From NCBI RefSeq assembly GCF_035083965.1, contig NC_089724.1:2735001-2799000 (forward strand): DNA of 64,000 bases, given 5' to 3'. This document shows, piece after piece, positions 46,636 to 57,685 of the stretch. Origin of the DNA: Branchiostoma lanceolatum (taxonomy: Eukaryota; Chordata; Leptocardii; Amphioxiformes; Branchiostomatidae). The position numbers and the translations under genes are program-made. Numbering within the stretch: the first letter of the stretch is position 1; each line of letters starts with the position of its first letter. Under the pieces are notes generated by a model that worked only from the letters and a program-made list of their open reading frames with translations, was not told the origin of the DNA and ran no database searches.

Positions 46636-47083
46636 GTCGCTTAGCTGGTGCTTTGTGCTACAAATAGCTTCACCTCTTATAAATCTGAGTTATGACAGAA
46701 CCTCAACTTTGAACAAGACATACACTGAGCAAACAGAACACAACACAGACGGATTACAGACGACGAAGAACACTAAGAATTGACAAGCATAATAACTCCA
46801 AAAAACACTGCTTCAATTGTTGTTTTCTTTACGAAGAATCGATATAGATTTTGAGCAGAGAAAAGATTAACTTATAATGGATATTTCACTACACAACCAG
46901 ACTAAAATAAGAAAGCAAATTCTTATCATAAAGACTTTATATGTAACGTTATATATATATAGATCTTGCCAGACATTGCTAGTGCTATTGGGTGCAAAGC
47001 TTTTAAGCTTAAAACTCGACTGTACTGGATGTGCCGTCAGCTGCAGCAGGACCGTGGTGTTGTAGTACTAGTGGGCATGGTCA

Positions 47084-48304
47084 CTACAGGTAGATTCTGC
47101 ACAGGTGGAATCCATAGCGACGATCCCTGGTAAAAACACAAAGCGGCTTTTAAACGTTTAAAAATGACTCCAGTGTACAACAAGTCTACATATAGTTTTT
47201 GTAATGTTGATGCCCCCGTGGAAGGTTTTCCTGGCCAGGCCAGAAATTTTGTCCGGACAAATACCAGTTCAGTGAACAGGGCTATAGGCTGCATATATTT
47301 TTTTCCAGTTATGCCAATTTTGTAAACGTTTGACAAAGATAGCTTCTCTTTCCATAGTTTGGATCTGTCGCCCCTACAGAATTGTCATGCTCATATTTAC
47401 TCTAGGCGACACTTTCTCAAGTGCGGCAGAGAGAAAAGTACTCTTAAACATATTGCAGAGATTGTCACTATCTCGATACCTCCATAGAAAGCTACTTACT
47501 CTTTGCCATTGTCGTGGTATCCATACATCCCTCGGATGTAGTAGCCGTAGGGAACGTAGTAGTCCATGTTGGCATCCCACCAGTTCTCATAGGGAGACGA
47601 GTAGTAGTAGGAAGTTCTCATGCCCCACTTACTGGAACACCTCACCTGTAAAATGAAGTTAAGAAGTAACAGATTTGAAAACGCCTAATGCATCGTTGAC
47701 TTTGAACTGCCCGTTCTTCTTTAGTTGATCATTTAGTGGAAAAGTAGGACAAATGCTCACTTTGTTTGTTTTCTTTCTTTCTTTCTGTCGTACCTGGGTG
47801 ACTCGAGTAACACAACAGACAATATATCTTCAGCACAGCAAAAGGCGCCGGCCAAAAAAGTGAAATTTTGTTTATATGCCATTGAAAGAGTTTACTCACC
47901 CTCCAGCGGCGATCTTCGTGGTGGTTGGAGTGCTCGCTCTTGAACCCGGTGACGACGCCGTTAAACGGACAGCCGTAGTTCATATAGTTGTCAAAGGAGT
48001 TGATCCAGGGTGACCAGTAGTGCCAGGTGAAGTAAGAGAGCCCGGGAACGGACTTGCACTCGAACCGCCACACCCGGTCCTCGGCGTGGTCGCAGTGGAC
48101 GCTCTGCACACGGGAGATGGCCTGGTTCGGCCCGGAGCACTGGAAGGTGAATGTCTGGTCCCAGCTTTTGATGGCGCCCCTCAGGGCCGTGGTGTGTGGA
48201 AGACAGCGGCGCCGGCGACGCCTCCTCCGCCAGCCGTCCGTGGGCCCGGCGAGGAGGCAGGCCAGAAAAACCGCGGTGACGATCCACGCTCGTGCCGAGG
48301 CCAT
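47084..48304 (-). CDS. Dermatopontin-like gene C
   Basis: Exons 48304-47900, 47645-47500 and 47126-47084 (TAG): 594 nt, 197 residues, with no disruption. Signal peptide MASARAWIVTAVFLACLLAG, then eight consecutive Arg and a Cys. Dermatopontin blocks: AISRVQSVHC, EDRVWRFEC, HYWSPWINSFD, HEDRRWR, ENWWDANMDYY, GMYGYHDN and EDRRYGFHLC. Introns are short (254 and 373 nt) and GT-AG, with phases 0 and 2, at positions shared with A, B and D. This is the most compact member and a good proxy for the ancestral structure. TATA box at 48357-48363 and the shared GGAATTTTCTTCC motif upstream. Expected to be a secreted extracellular-matrix protein. Confidence 0.92.
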
Positions 48305-48410
48305 CGTCGTCGTCGTGTCGGGGCTGGGACTGAGCACAGAGGTGTCATGACGCGGGCTTTATACCTTAACATCCTTTTGTTTCTATAAGGAAGAAAATTC
48401 CTTGTCGGTC
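48305..48410 (-). promoter_or_regulatory. Promoter of dermatopontin C
   Basis: On minus, in order: GGAATTTTCTTCCTTATAGA, ACAAAAGGATGTTAAGGTATAAAG, then CTCAGTCCCAGC and ACACGACGACGACG just before ATG. The same order is found for gene D (54931-55020) and, less exactly, for gene A. This suggests coordinated expression of the cluster. Confidence 0.7.
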
Positions 48411-49136
48411 ATGTAATGCGGGTGGCGAGTAATTGTGCCCAGATAAGAAAGGGACCATTGTTAATACCAGGTCACGTGTCTATCTCCTCTCATTGTCTCC
48501 ACTGAACATGTCAAACGCTGCCGGAAAAATCGTCATAATTACCTGGGCAACTTTTTGCCACGAAGTCAAAAACCTGCGATAACAACAATGTGCTTATCAT
48601 GCATGTATCTCGTGTGCGAGGAGCTCGTTTTCCTCTGACGTAGCCCAGTAAGCCCCTGTCGCACAGTCGACGAGCTTCAGCCGTATTTATATAGACGCTA
48701 GCCCGATTTGAAAAAAAATCAATAGAGTTGCGCATATTTTTCACTTATCGTATTGAACGGTGTTAGGTGATCGGCGAACGTCGGCCGATCTCTAATACCA
48801 GGTGTATTACTGCCCAGCATGTCATGTAGAGCTCGTAGACTATCAATGTTCGTGCTGTACAACAGGGGCTTTATGGGTTAAAGCTGAAGATTGACAACTA
48901 ATTTGCGCCTGAAGAAGAAAACGTCAAATCCGTTAAGACGTTGATAATGTGGCTTCTACTGAGCATATGATCTATGTATCAGTCAAGATATTCAGATATT
49001 TTAGCATGTTCATATAGTGTGTATTCGCCACAACACAACACAAGGCAGTCTTGTGCCCACTCAAATCAAGCACATGTGACATGCGCCAGATAGCAGTTGC
49101 TCAAGCAAGTGGATATGATGTAAGAAACGGTTTCCA

Positions 49137-49170
49137 GACGTTTCAAGTAGCATCCACTTCTTTTCGTCAG
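49137..49170 (-). repeat. Hammerhead-like repeat motif
   Basis: On minus: CTGACGA (a match to CTGANGA), a short AAGT/ACTT-type stem, then GAAACGTC. It is part of a dispersed repeat with TCAAGCAAGTGGATATGATG at 49098-49120. Confidence 0.5.
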
Positions 49171-49893
49171 TGACACTGAGCAAGATTGTTAAAAAAACAG
49201 CGGGTTTTTAACTTGAGTAACAGCTAGTTGGAGTATATCATTACCAAACTGACTAACCTTCATCAACACACATGACATGGTCAGTACAAAAACTACAAAC
49301 TTGATAATCGTGTTTAATTGTACGGTACAGTACAAATGCCCCAAGCTCCGGCTGTTACCTAGCAACGAGGTCGGGCTTGTATTGGTAATTGTAGGGTTAA
49401 AGGTCAAGGTACAATCAAAACATGGCCGTGATACATATATCATTTCTGGAGAAACAGTGTCTTCTTCGAAAAATGACATTTTCAAGTCACCAGTATTTTC
49501 AACAATGTAAAGTTAAGAGAGCAAATGTGATATTTGTCGGTACAATTGAAAAGTTAAGGCACTACTGTTCCAACGAACACACTCTATTGTTCCCACAAGG
49601 AAGAAAATTCCTGTTTAATCGGGCTACTATGTATTCATAAAGTCTGTCGCGAGACGACAGATGGTGAAAACCTGTAATTAGGATGATCGTTTCTTGGTAA
49701 AGGAAGGTTTAGAAGAGGATTGAGTGAGTGTGGCTGTTTCTTGGTAAAGGAAATGTCCTCAGAAACCCTCAAAGATGCCATGTGACTGCCGGATGAGCAC
49801 TTGCCAAAGGGACAAGCCTGTATACCTCTTGTTGTTCATCTTGATAATGTTTACATTGTGAGCTGCCTTTGTGACTCTGGAGACTCTAAAGCT

Positions 49894-50068
49894 TAGCCTC
49901 CGATGCAGACTCCTCCCGGCTGTTTTCTTTGTCAAGTTACAGGTTTTATACTATTACATTTTTTTCTTCTCATTGCTGGCCCGGCCAGCAATAAGAAAAA
50001 AAATGTAATAGTATAAAAACAATAACTTGAAAAAGAAAACAGCCGGGAGGAGTCTGCATCGGAGGCTA
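49894..50068. repeat. Fold-back element
   Basis: TAGCCTCCGATGCAGACTCC is mirrored by GGAGTCTGCATCGGAGGCTA. The arms run ~80 bp to a centre at TGGCCCGGCCA (about 49980), with small differences. Noncoding. Confidence 0.85.
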
Positions 50069-50789
50069 TCTGAAGCTGTTGTATCCGTGTTGTATGCGCT
50101 CCTGTTATAATCAAGGGTTGTATTTTCCCTAGACGCCGAATAAAGTGGTCACCATCGCTGATTTTCAATGTGAGATGCTTTTCAACATTGAAACGATCCA
50201 TTTATTTTCAGCATCCCGTTTTCGGGCATTCGTGCAAACGTCGCGCGAAAGAGGGAGGGCTGCATGGTAATTTGCTTAGAGCGTAATCAGCCGTTTTAGA
50301 TCGACACAATTCGTAGACAGACCAATCAAATGTAATGCACAACGTAATCGGTACATTGTACGTATATCGTAACGGCGCCTGGATTAAGCATCAAGCGAAG
50401 CCCGCCAGCCGAACTGATTTAACGTAATACGTAGCGACTGCCTTCCTGAATTTAGCGAAGAGCGTTGAGGTATCCCCCATGCAGACCCCCCTCCGAGAAT
50501 GCACGAAGAAGCGCGCGTGAGTTGGAAGACAGCCAACAGACATGCGCAGAAGAGGTCCACCACACCTGTCCAATGCGTCATATTTGCTTCCTTCTTGGCA
50601 TGGGTCCCAAACCCGCAGTTGTCTGTTGTTCACTTGTCTTGGTAAGCCACCTTGGGATAAAACACCATGGTCATGTATTGAAGTCGTCTATTCTATGTAG
50701 TGTCAAAATTTAGACATGAAAAATAATCCATTTTTGCCAAATGCAAACTTTACCTTCGTGTGTTTGTGAAGGTTAGACATCCAGGTAAC

Positions 50790-50935
50790 CAATACATAAA
50801 GAGAATTCAAACTCTACAACTGGATAAGAATTCGGAGATTTATTTCCGGACGTTTCGAGTGACATCCATCACTCTTCTTCAGCGTCACTAAAATGAACTA
50901 GCAGAACTGACCAGTACTTATTTACAATAAATAGA
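50790..50935 (-). repeat. Single arm of the 30538-type repeat, with hammerhead-like motif
   Basis: Matches the left arm of 30538-30848 almost base for base (CTCTACAACTGGATAAGAATTC through AACTAGCAGAACTGACC). The motif CTGAAGA-stem-GAAACGTC lies on minus at 50849-50882. The preceding AAGGTTAGACATCCAGGTAA is the usual left neighbour of this family. Confidence 0.75.
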
Positions 50936-50939
50936 AAAA

Positions 50940-52320
50940 ACTTCGTGTGTACGACACCACCTCACTCAAAATTTTGGTTATGATGAATTTGATGACTGTG
51001 CCCCCACCTCCGCTTCATTTCGATTTTTGTATACCGTTTTATATTTTTATAACACTACGTGTCCCCTTCAACTTTATTTCTATCTACTCCCGCATTGAAT
51101 GTGGTCGATGATGATACGCCAAAGTATCGCAATGGAAAAGGATGTCACTCAAATCAACAAAAAGTCCAGAGTCTACATGTAGTCGCTGCAATTGTAACGC
51201 AGTTGGAAACTTGAACTGCGCGCCTAGAGAAATGTGAGACCGGGCAAGTGTCTCCAAGTGCACGGGCCCCCTCCCCCGTACCCACCGACTGGACCGGACC
51301 GGCCCACCGAGGTACACGGGCCACCGCCACCCTAACCACCGACAAAACCTGTCCAACAACTACCGTATCACCGCGGCAGCTAGCCGGGGCTTTGGGCTTT
51401 GCCGTCGTGAGGGGGCGACCGGATAGCTCCGGCTGGCCTCTCGATCGGTCCTGCAGCTGAGCTCAGGCCGTCAGGCGTCAAGTCGTTTTACGCGTCAATT
51501 TTGTGGGGTTTAGTAGGCGTATATTGGAGAACGTCTCTTTAACAGTGCTCGCCTGTATGGTAACTATCTCACCAGGACCAGCGTAATATTGCTGTTCTCC
51601 GACATTTTAAAAACTAACAATATCACATCTTGTCGACCATGACACCCTAAGAGAATGTATATACTTTTCTACTTTTTATCAACTACAAACGCCTTGATGT
51701 GATACAGTGCAAACCTAGCAACCGTTGGATTTACTCTCGAACACTTGAAGTGTTGTAGTCCCCCCCCCCCTGGACCGTCCAAACAATGTTAAGTCTTAAG
51801 TCGTGCCACTTGAGGGTTTCAGGTTTCATGACGTATGAGGAAATGACCTCAGGTAACTTCTGCTTTACATAAACAACAGGTGAGGTTTACATAGCACAAA
51901 GCAATAGCTAAATAAATCAAGAAGAAATCGTGGGGGAAATAGGCCAGGGTGCGATGGAACAAAAAAAGAGAAAATTACGGAAATACTAATAATGCTGAAA
52001 CTGGGCTAAACTTGTTTTAAACTTGAAACAGGTGTGCACGGTTTTCTGATAGATAAATAATTGTGCTTACAGCTAGGTTGTTGACATGATTGAAAATCAG
52101 GCAAAAAAAGACAAGAACACATTTTTACAGAAAAACACGGAAAAAGATGGTTTGGCTTAACGGTACTTCATACTGAAGCCTCTAGATTTCCCATGTTAAT
52201 ATATTATGCTTTTTGATCATTTTTTAAAAAAAACCTTCCTTTCTCCACGTTTGTCTGCCATGTTTGTGTCTTTGGACAATTATAATCATTACAAAAACAA
52301 TTATGTTGGAGGATAACTAA
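50940..52320. other. Gene-free stretch
   Basis: No supported exon. A GC-rich patch at 51240-51470 gives low-complexity Pro/Thr frames without family resemblance. A C10 run lies at 51760-51769. Confidence 0.4.
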
Positions 52321-52325
52321 CAATA

Positions 52326-52800
52326 TCACAGCCAAAAAGTGAAGACAGGACAAACCACATGGCAACACATTAATATGTAATCAAATTAATCAAGCTTTGA
52401 ATACACCAACTACATGATGATGAAGCCAGTGTGAGTTGCTATACATCAGTTAAAACATCCTAATGACCAAACGGATCGTTAACGTGATTATGTAAGCTCG
52501 TTTATCAAACGGTACTTTATAACCATATCCGTATGTAAACATCCAGTGATCAGTTAAGGGACTACGGGGTATCACGTCATACCTATCAACGAATATCAAA
52601 TGTGAACCAAAAAGTGAACACAAGGCAAACCACATGGTAACAGAATCAAATTAATGAAGCTTTGGATACACCGCTTACATGATGATAAACCCACTGTGAG
52701 GTTTTCTACATCAGATAATAAAACATCCTTTTCTATCGTTAAATGACAACCATATCCGTTTAAGTAACATCCAGTCATCTTACAAATTGACGATGCCGTA
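52326..52800. repeat. Two diverged tandem ~285-bp units
   Basis: AAAAAGTGAA.ACA..ACAAACCACATGG, ATCAAATTAAT.AAGCTTTG.ATACACC and ACATGATGAT.AA.CCA.TGTGAG occur from 52333 and again from 52610. Noncoding. Confidence 0.65.
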
Positions 52801-52906
52801 AAAAACTCAAACGCGTCTCTGCCTCCAATGAAAACGCATGACTCACACGACACACACAAGGAAATAAAGTATGCTGTAACACAGGCCGAGACGTATACAT
52901 ATGCCT

Positions 52907-53053
52907 AGATACATTATGCTAATGGCATATCAATTCTATTGCACTACACTCGGTCTCTACTGCACTGTTTTTTTTTTTGTAGTGAACGGCTACAAAAAAG
53001 ATTGATAGAAACCGAGTGCAATGCAATGCAATGCAATAGAACTAATATGCCAT
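52907..53053. repeat. Fold-back element with GCAAT minirepeat
   Basis: GGCATAT..AATTCTATTGCACTACACTCGGT faces ACCGAGTGCAATGCAATGCA and ATAGAACTAATATGCC. The central loop has a T13 run. Noncoding. Confidence 0.75.
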
Positions 53054-53273
53054 TTGAAAAAAAAAGCCCGAGTCGTAGAGCCTGCTAATGAGGCTACTCC
53101 AACCTCTGCTTGAAGAGTACGAAACGTTCGATGCCGCCACTGGTTCGATTCAGATTCTTCACACCTGTATCCTGCACACATCAAACTTGTACCGCCGGTC
53201 ACTGGAGGAGGTGGAGGAGGGGGGAAGTTAAATTTAGTATGGCATTTATGTAAATTTCACAATTATTCACTTG

Positions 53274-53969
53274 TAAGGCCACACCAACTTAATTTTATGG
53301 ATGACATCCGCGCGCGCATTGATTTTCGCCTGTTCTCCAACAAAAAAAAATCACCTCCGAAGAAACTTGTAGACTCATATTGCCGCAAAGGGGCAGCATT
53401 GAGCCGGCTTGTCGTAATACACTATATACACTCACATTGTCCAACACAACTGGTATGTATGTGACTAGGAGCGATTGAAGTGGGCACCGCCCCTCATGAG
53501 CCCAGTAGTATATTGTTCATGATATGACAATACTTGCTCTGACTGAAGGCGTGATGTTGTGTACACAGCCGAACACATTTTTTTCTTTGAACGGCCAAAT
53601 GTTACATATGCATGGGTCTTTAAACCAGGCATCATCCATGTTAAAAGCACTTTAATATTAGCCTGGGTGCCATCCTATTTCTACTGGGGCTCCTACACTC
53701 GCTTCCCTAAAAAAAAATTTAGGGAAGCGAGTGTAGGAGCCCCGGTAGAAATAGGATGGCACCCAGGCTACTTTGATATGAGCTAATGCCAACAAATAAA
53801 GACTTGTTTGTTTGTTACACTGTGTTCTGTGGTTTAATTGGCAATACCAGCTATTTAGTCCTCCGGTTTATCTTTTTTTTTTGCTAGATTTTTCTTTTTT
53901 TTCGCCCTCGCGCATTAGTTTTGGGGACTCCAGAGGATGTCATCCATAAAATTAAGATGGTGTGGCCTA
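53274..53969. mobile_element. Fold-back MITE, TAAGGCCACACC family (copy 2) with nested hairpin
   Basis: TAAGGCCACACCAACTTAAT on the left is mirrored by ATTAAGATGGTGTGGCCTAA on the right; the arms continue through TTTATGGATGACATCC. Inside, 53660-53769 is an almost perfect 110-bp hairpin (AGCCTGGGTGCCATCC / GGATGGCACCCAGGCT) with one arm mismatch, a second nested fold-back element. Confidence 0.85.
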
Positions 53970-54224
53970 ATGACAATATTTTGATCTCCTTGAAAGTCAC
54001 AAGCAAAATCTGTTCCTGCAGCTTATAAAAGGCTTGCTAGAGGGCCCAAACCTACACCACTTCTTCACGAGCTTTAATGTAAATGTTTAAAAAATCATGA
54101 CCATAGCATGTCCAGAAGAAAAGATACGAAACCCGGAGGTTCTGCTGCTGTACCGTGGAAACCCGCCAGGAGGGTCCATCATCTAATTATGTCTTTATTT
54201 TACCGTTCTTGGCGCAGGCAAATG

Positions 54225-54230
54225 TTTATT
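54225..54230 (-). terminator. AATAAA just after exon 2 of gene D
   Basis: AATAAA on minus begins six bases after an in-frame TAA that overlaps the exon-2 donor (AAAAAG-TAAGTT). If the donor is not used, transcripts could end here with a carboxy-terminus of HDNSKK. Confidence 0.35.
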
Positions 54231-54238
54231 GAACTTAC

Positions 54239-54930
54239 TTTTTGCTATTGTCATGATACCCGTGGATTCCCCTCAGGAAGTACCCGAAGGTCGCAGAGTA
54301 GTCCATCGGCTTGTCCCATTCGTTCTGGTACGGCGTCAGGACGTTGTTGTACGTCACCATGCCGGCCGTCTTCGAGCACCGCACCTGTAGTAATGTTTAA
54401 TAACATTATGGGGACCGTTATAAGTTTATGTATAAGGATATACGTATACGGGACCTGAATATCAATGCTGATATAGGGAAACACAAGTGTGGAGATATCT
54501 GACGTATTTAAAAACGTATTTTTACCATCCAGCGGCGGTCCTCTTGGCTGTTGGAGTGCTTGCTCTCGAAGCCGGTGACCAGGCTGTTGAAGGGACAGGT
54601 GAAGCCCATTTGGCCGTCATAGTCGTTCACCCAAGGCGTCCAGAAGTGCTCCTGGAAGTTAGATAGCCCGGGAACGGACTTGCACTCGAACCGCCACACT
54701 CGGTCCTCGGTCGTGTCGCAGTGGACGCTCTGGATACGGGAGATGACCTGGTTCGGCCCGGGGCACTGGAATTTGAACGGCCGGTCCCAGTTGTTGATGG
54801 CGCCGGGGAGGGCCGTGTTGTAAGCCGGGCAGCGGCGGCGACGGCGGCGGCGGAACCAGCTGTCGGTGGGACCGGCGAGGAGACAGGCCAGAAGAACCGC
54901 GGTGACGATCCACGCTCGTGCCGATGCCAT
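54239..54930 (-). CDS. Dermatopontin-like gene D (last exon not found)
   Basis: Exons 54930-54526 and 54384-54239, separated by a 141-nt intron. Signal peptide MASARAWIVTAVLLACLLAG, WFRRRRRRR then Cys, and dermatopontin blocks VISRIQSVHC, EDRVWRFEC, HFWTPWVNDYDG, QEDRRWM, KTAGMVTYN, NEWDKPMDY and GIHGYHDN. Closest to gene A in exon sequence. The final small exon (DRRY...C in A, B and C) could not be found in the 3 kb downstream. The frame meets TAA directly across the donor, with AATAAA behind it. It is either a protein ~14 residues shorter that lacks the last cysteine, or a gene with a distant or lost exon. TATA box at 54983-54989. Confidence 0.85.
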
Positions 54931-54982
54931 CGTCGTCGTCGTGTCGGCGCTGAGACTGAGCACAGGAGTGTCATAGCACGGG

Positions 54983-55020
54983 TTTTATACCTTCTATAAG
55001 GAAGAAAATTCTTTCCCGGT
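54983..55020 (-). promoter_or_regulatory. Promoter of dermatopontin D
   Basis: GAATTTTCTTCCTTATAGAA followed directly by GGTATAAAA, 53 nt before the ATG. It is more compact than promoter C because the ACAAAAGGATG piece is missing. Confidence 0.65.
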
Positions 55021-57161
55021 CATGTAATGCAGGTGGCTGGGTATGCTGCTCACGAAAGACAGGGACCACTGTCAATACCAGTTCACGCGTATCGGTCATC
55101 ACTCCGACCCTTGTCCTAACCCTACCGTCACGCGCTGTTAAGAATATTCATGTTCACATCAACAACTTTTTGGCACGGAATCAAAAATCCGCTTACGATA
55201 TCTCCACTGTGTGCGAGGAGTTTGTGTTCTTCTGTATAGGTGGAATCATCTTCCTTCTTGGCGAGGGTCCCAAAACCCGCAGTTGTTACCTTTGTCAATA
55301 AGGTTATATTTTGGGCACCGATTGCGTGCATGTCTGTCTGTTCATCTCCTAGATAACTCAAGAACAATTGGATTAATTAGTAGTTTTATATTCCGTGTGT
55401 TGGTAGGTTGTGAGAACAAATGGAAATTGTTAACTTCTGGCCCCCCTGGTAGCTTTCCACGACACTGCAGAGGAACTTACGTTGTTAATATTTTTGTGTT
55501 CAGGACCACCTTTGTTTTTTTTGTGGTGGCAGGTAACTTTCGATGATAGGACTCCCACTGCCGTTTGACATGGGAGACAAAAACAACTTGGCAGCACAGG
55601 TGTTGACGCCAAAGTCACTGAAGCCAAACTTCGTGGGAGATCATATCACTAATTGAGGAAGTTGTGAATCTGTTTCTGTGGGTCAGTCACGGAGGCACTT
55701 TCAAGCGCAAGTTGTGTACATACATGTAGAAGTGGCCATACGGGCATTTCCTCGTCAAGTCATCCTTTATGGAAAATAGCTTGAGATGGGAGTCCGTACT
55801 TAACAAGCTGATATCTTCATGATGAATTCAATTAGATCTATCATAACAGCAATTCATTCTATCAAATAATTAAAGAAGATGTAATGATCTGGCTATGCTG
55901 ATGTTTCAAAAGAAAAATTAGGCTGCAAGCCTTCAGTTGTTTTGGCTAAATACCTCATTAAAAGAAAGATATCGGAACGTCTACATAGAGTTGGTGCTTT
56001 GCAAGAAACCCGTTACTCAAGGAACTGGATAGATTTGTTAACGGTCAGAAATTTCGTGAAGGGTCCACTGTCTTTTGTCAGTGACTGAGCAAGATCTGTA
56101 GTCCAACAGGTATTTCTTGAGTAACTGTTTTCCTGCTCGTCTATTCACCCCGACCAATCGATCGCATTGAAACTCAGATTCGAATCAGTCATGACCCGAC
56201 AAATCGCTTTCCAAGTTGCGTTAACGACTAAATCTGACAAAACAAACTCGCCAGTGAGATGGTGGAAGGTGTCAGCTTTCAAATGATGTTTTCAGATTGA
56301 CAATTTTGGCACTTTAGAAGTGATTGAACGTGCCTGCGATTTAACGTTTAGAAAAAAAAAGTTTCTACTACTTTTCTTTAAACGTTATTTCAAATCGCGG
56401 TTAAGAATGGTAGTCCCCTTAGGTTTAAAGAGAATCACCAGTCCGTCTAAGTAAATGTTACCTGCGGTCATTTCCCGATACGTCATGAAACCTGAACTCC
56501 AAACGCCATCACACACACACACACCTGTCCCCGAACAAAAGTGGGCCGATCAGATGTCAGTTCCCTTTGCACGGACATGCTCCCATGAATGCGAGGGTTC
56601 AGGATCGGTGGGTCTTAAGATCCCTGTAGGTCACTGACCTTTTGCTTTGGAATCCACCGAACCTTTATACACGGCGAAGTCCTGGCCTGAGCCAACACTT
56701 TCAAACCTTACTTAACTGCCATTTCTTTTATAAAACTTGTGTGTAAAGTCTGTAAGAGATAAAAAGGGTAGAACGTCCGTTGTATGACGGTGCTATAGAA
56801 TATATGAATTACAGGTCCTCAGATAACAGACATTGCACAAAAACCTCAATGTTCAACATATGATGTCTCATACCAAATTCTGAACTTAAAGAAGAAACGT
56901 GTGAGCAAATAAATTGTAACTTGTATCATTTGTCAGATACAGCAGCTCCAACAGTATACTTAACATATAAAGAGAAGCTATCAAGTTATGTATAGTCACT
57001 ATAAGATGCCCTTTTTCTCACCCTAGCCGTACATTACCTTTTTCATAGAGCAGATACAGAAACTTCAACAACATACTGAACACAGTGCGGAAAGCTATAT
57101 CATCAAGGTATAGTCACTCTCAGCAACCCTTTTAGGCCCTAAACCGTCCATATTGTCTCCA
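55021..57161. other. Gene-free stretch with decayed repeats
   Basis: No supported exon. It holds a copy of the AACTCAAGAAC../GGTAGGTTG repeat at 55295-55445, a decayed ACTGGATA / GTCAGTGACTGAGCAAG repeat at 56010-56120, and a long inverted pair AAACGTTTAGAAAAAAAAAG / CTTTTCTTTAAACGTTATTT at about 56345-56390. Confidence 0.4.
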
Positions 57162-57641
57162 TCACAGATGCAGCTCTTTCTCCCAAACCGTCACAATGTT
57201 TCGCACGGTCTCCTCGAAGCGGAAACTGTAGCCGGTGTAGTCGAAGGCGAACATCCTTCCCAGCTGACGAATGTGATCCAGCGGGATGTCCGCGTACATG
57301 GTCGCCATGTTGTTCACAGCGCGCCTAGCGGATTGTTTTGGTGGTGCAACCTTCCCGATGATGCCGGTCTTGCTCATGATGAACTTGACGTCATCATGCA
57401 TGGTCTCCAAGTGGCCGATGTAGTCATAATGAATCTGCGAGGGCAGACAACACATATGATAGCAGATTCCTATAAATGCGTTCTATTCCTTCTGAGGGGG
57501 AGGGATCTGCATACATTTTTCCATGCCTAAATACGTACTCCACTAAAGACTAAAAATACCCCTATGCGTGGTTATACCGGCTTTGCAGATACAGAAACGG
57601 GCTACTAACGATGACGTCATACTTGGATAGTTTCATCAGGT

Positions 57642-57685
<44 letters not shown>

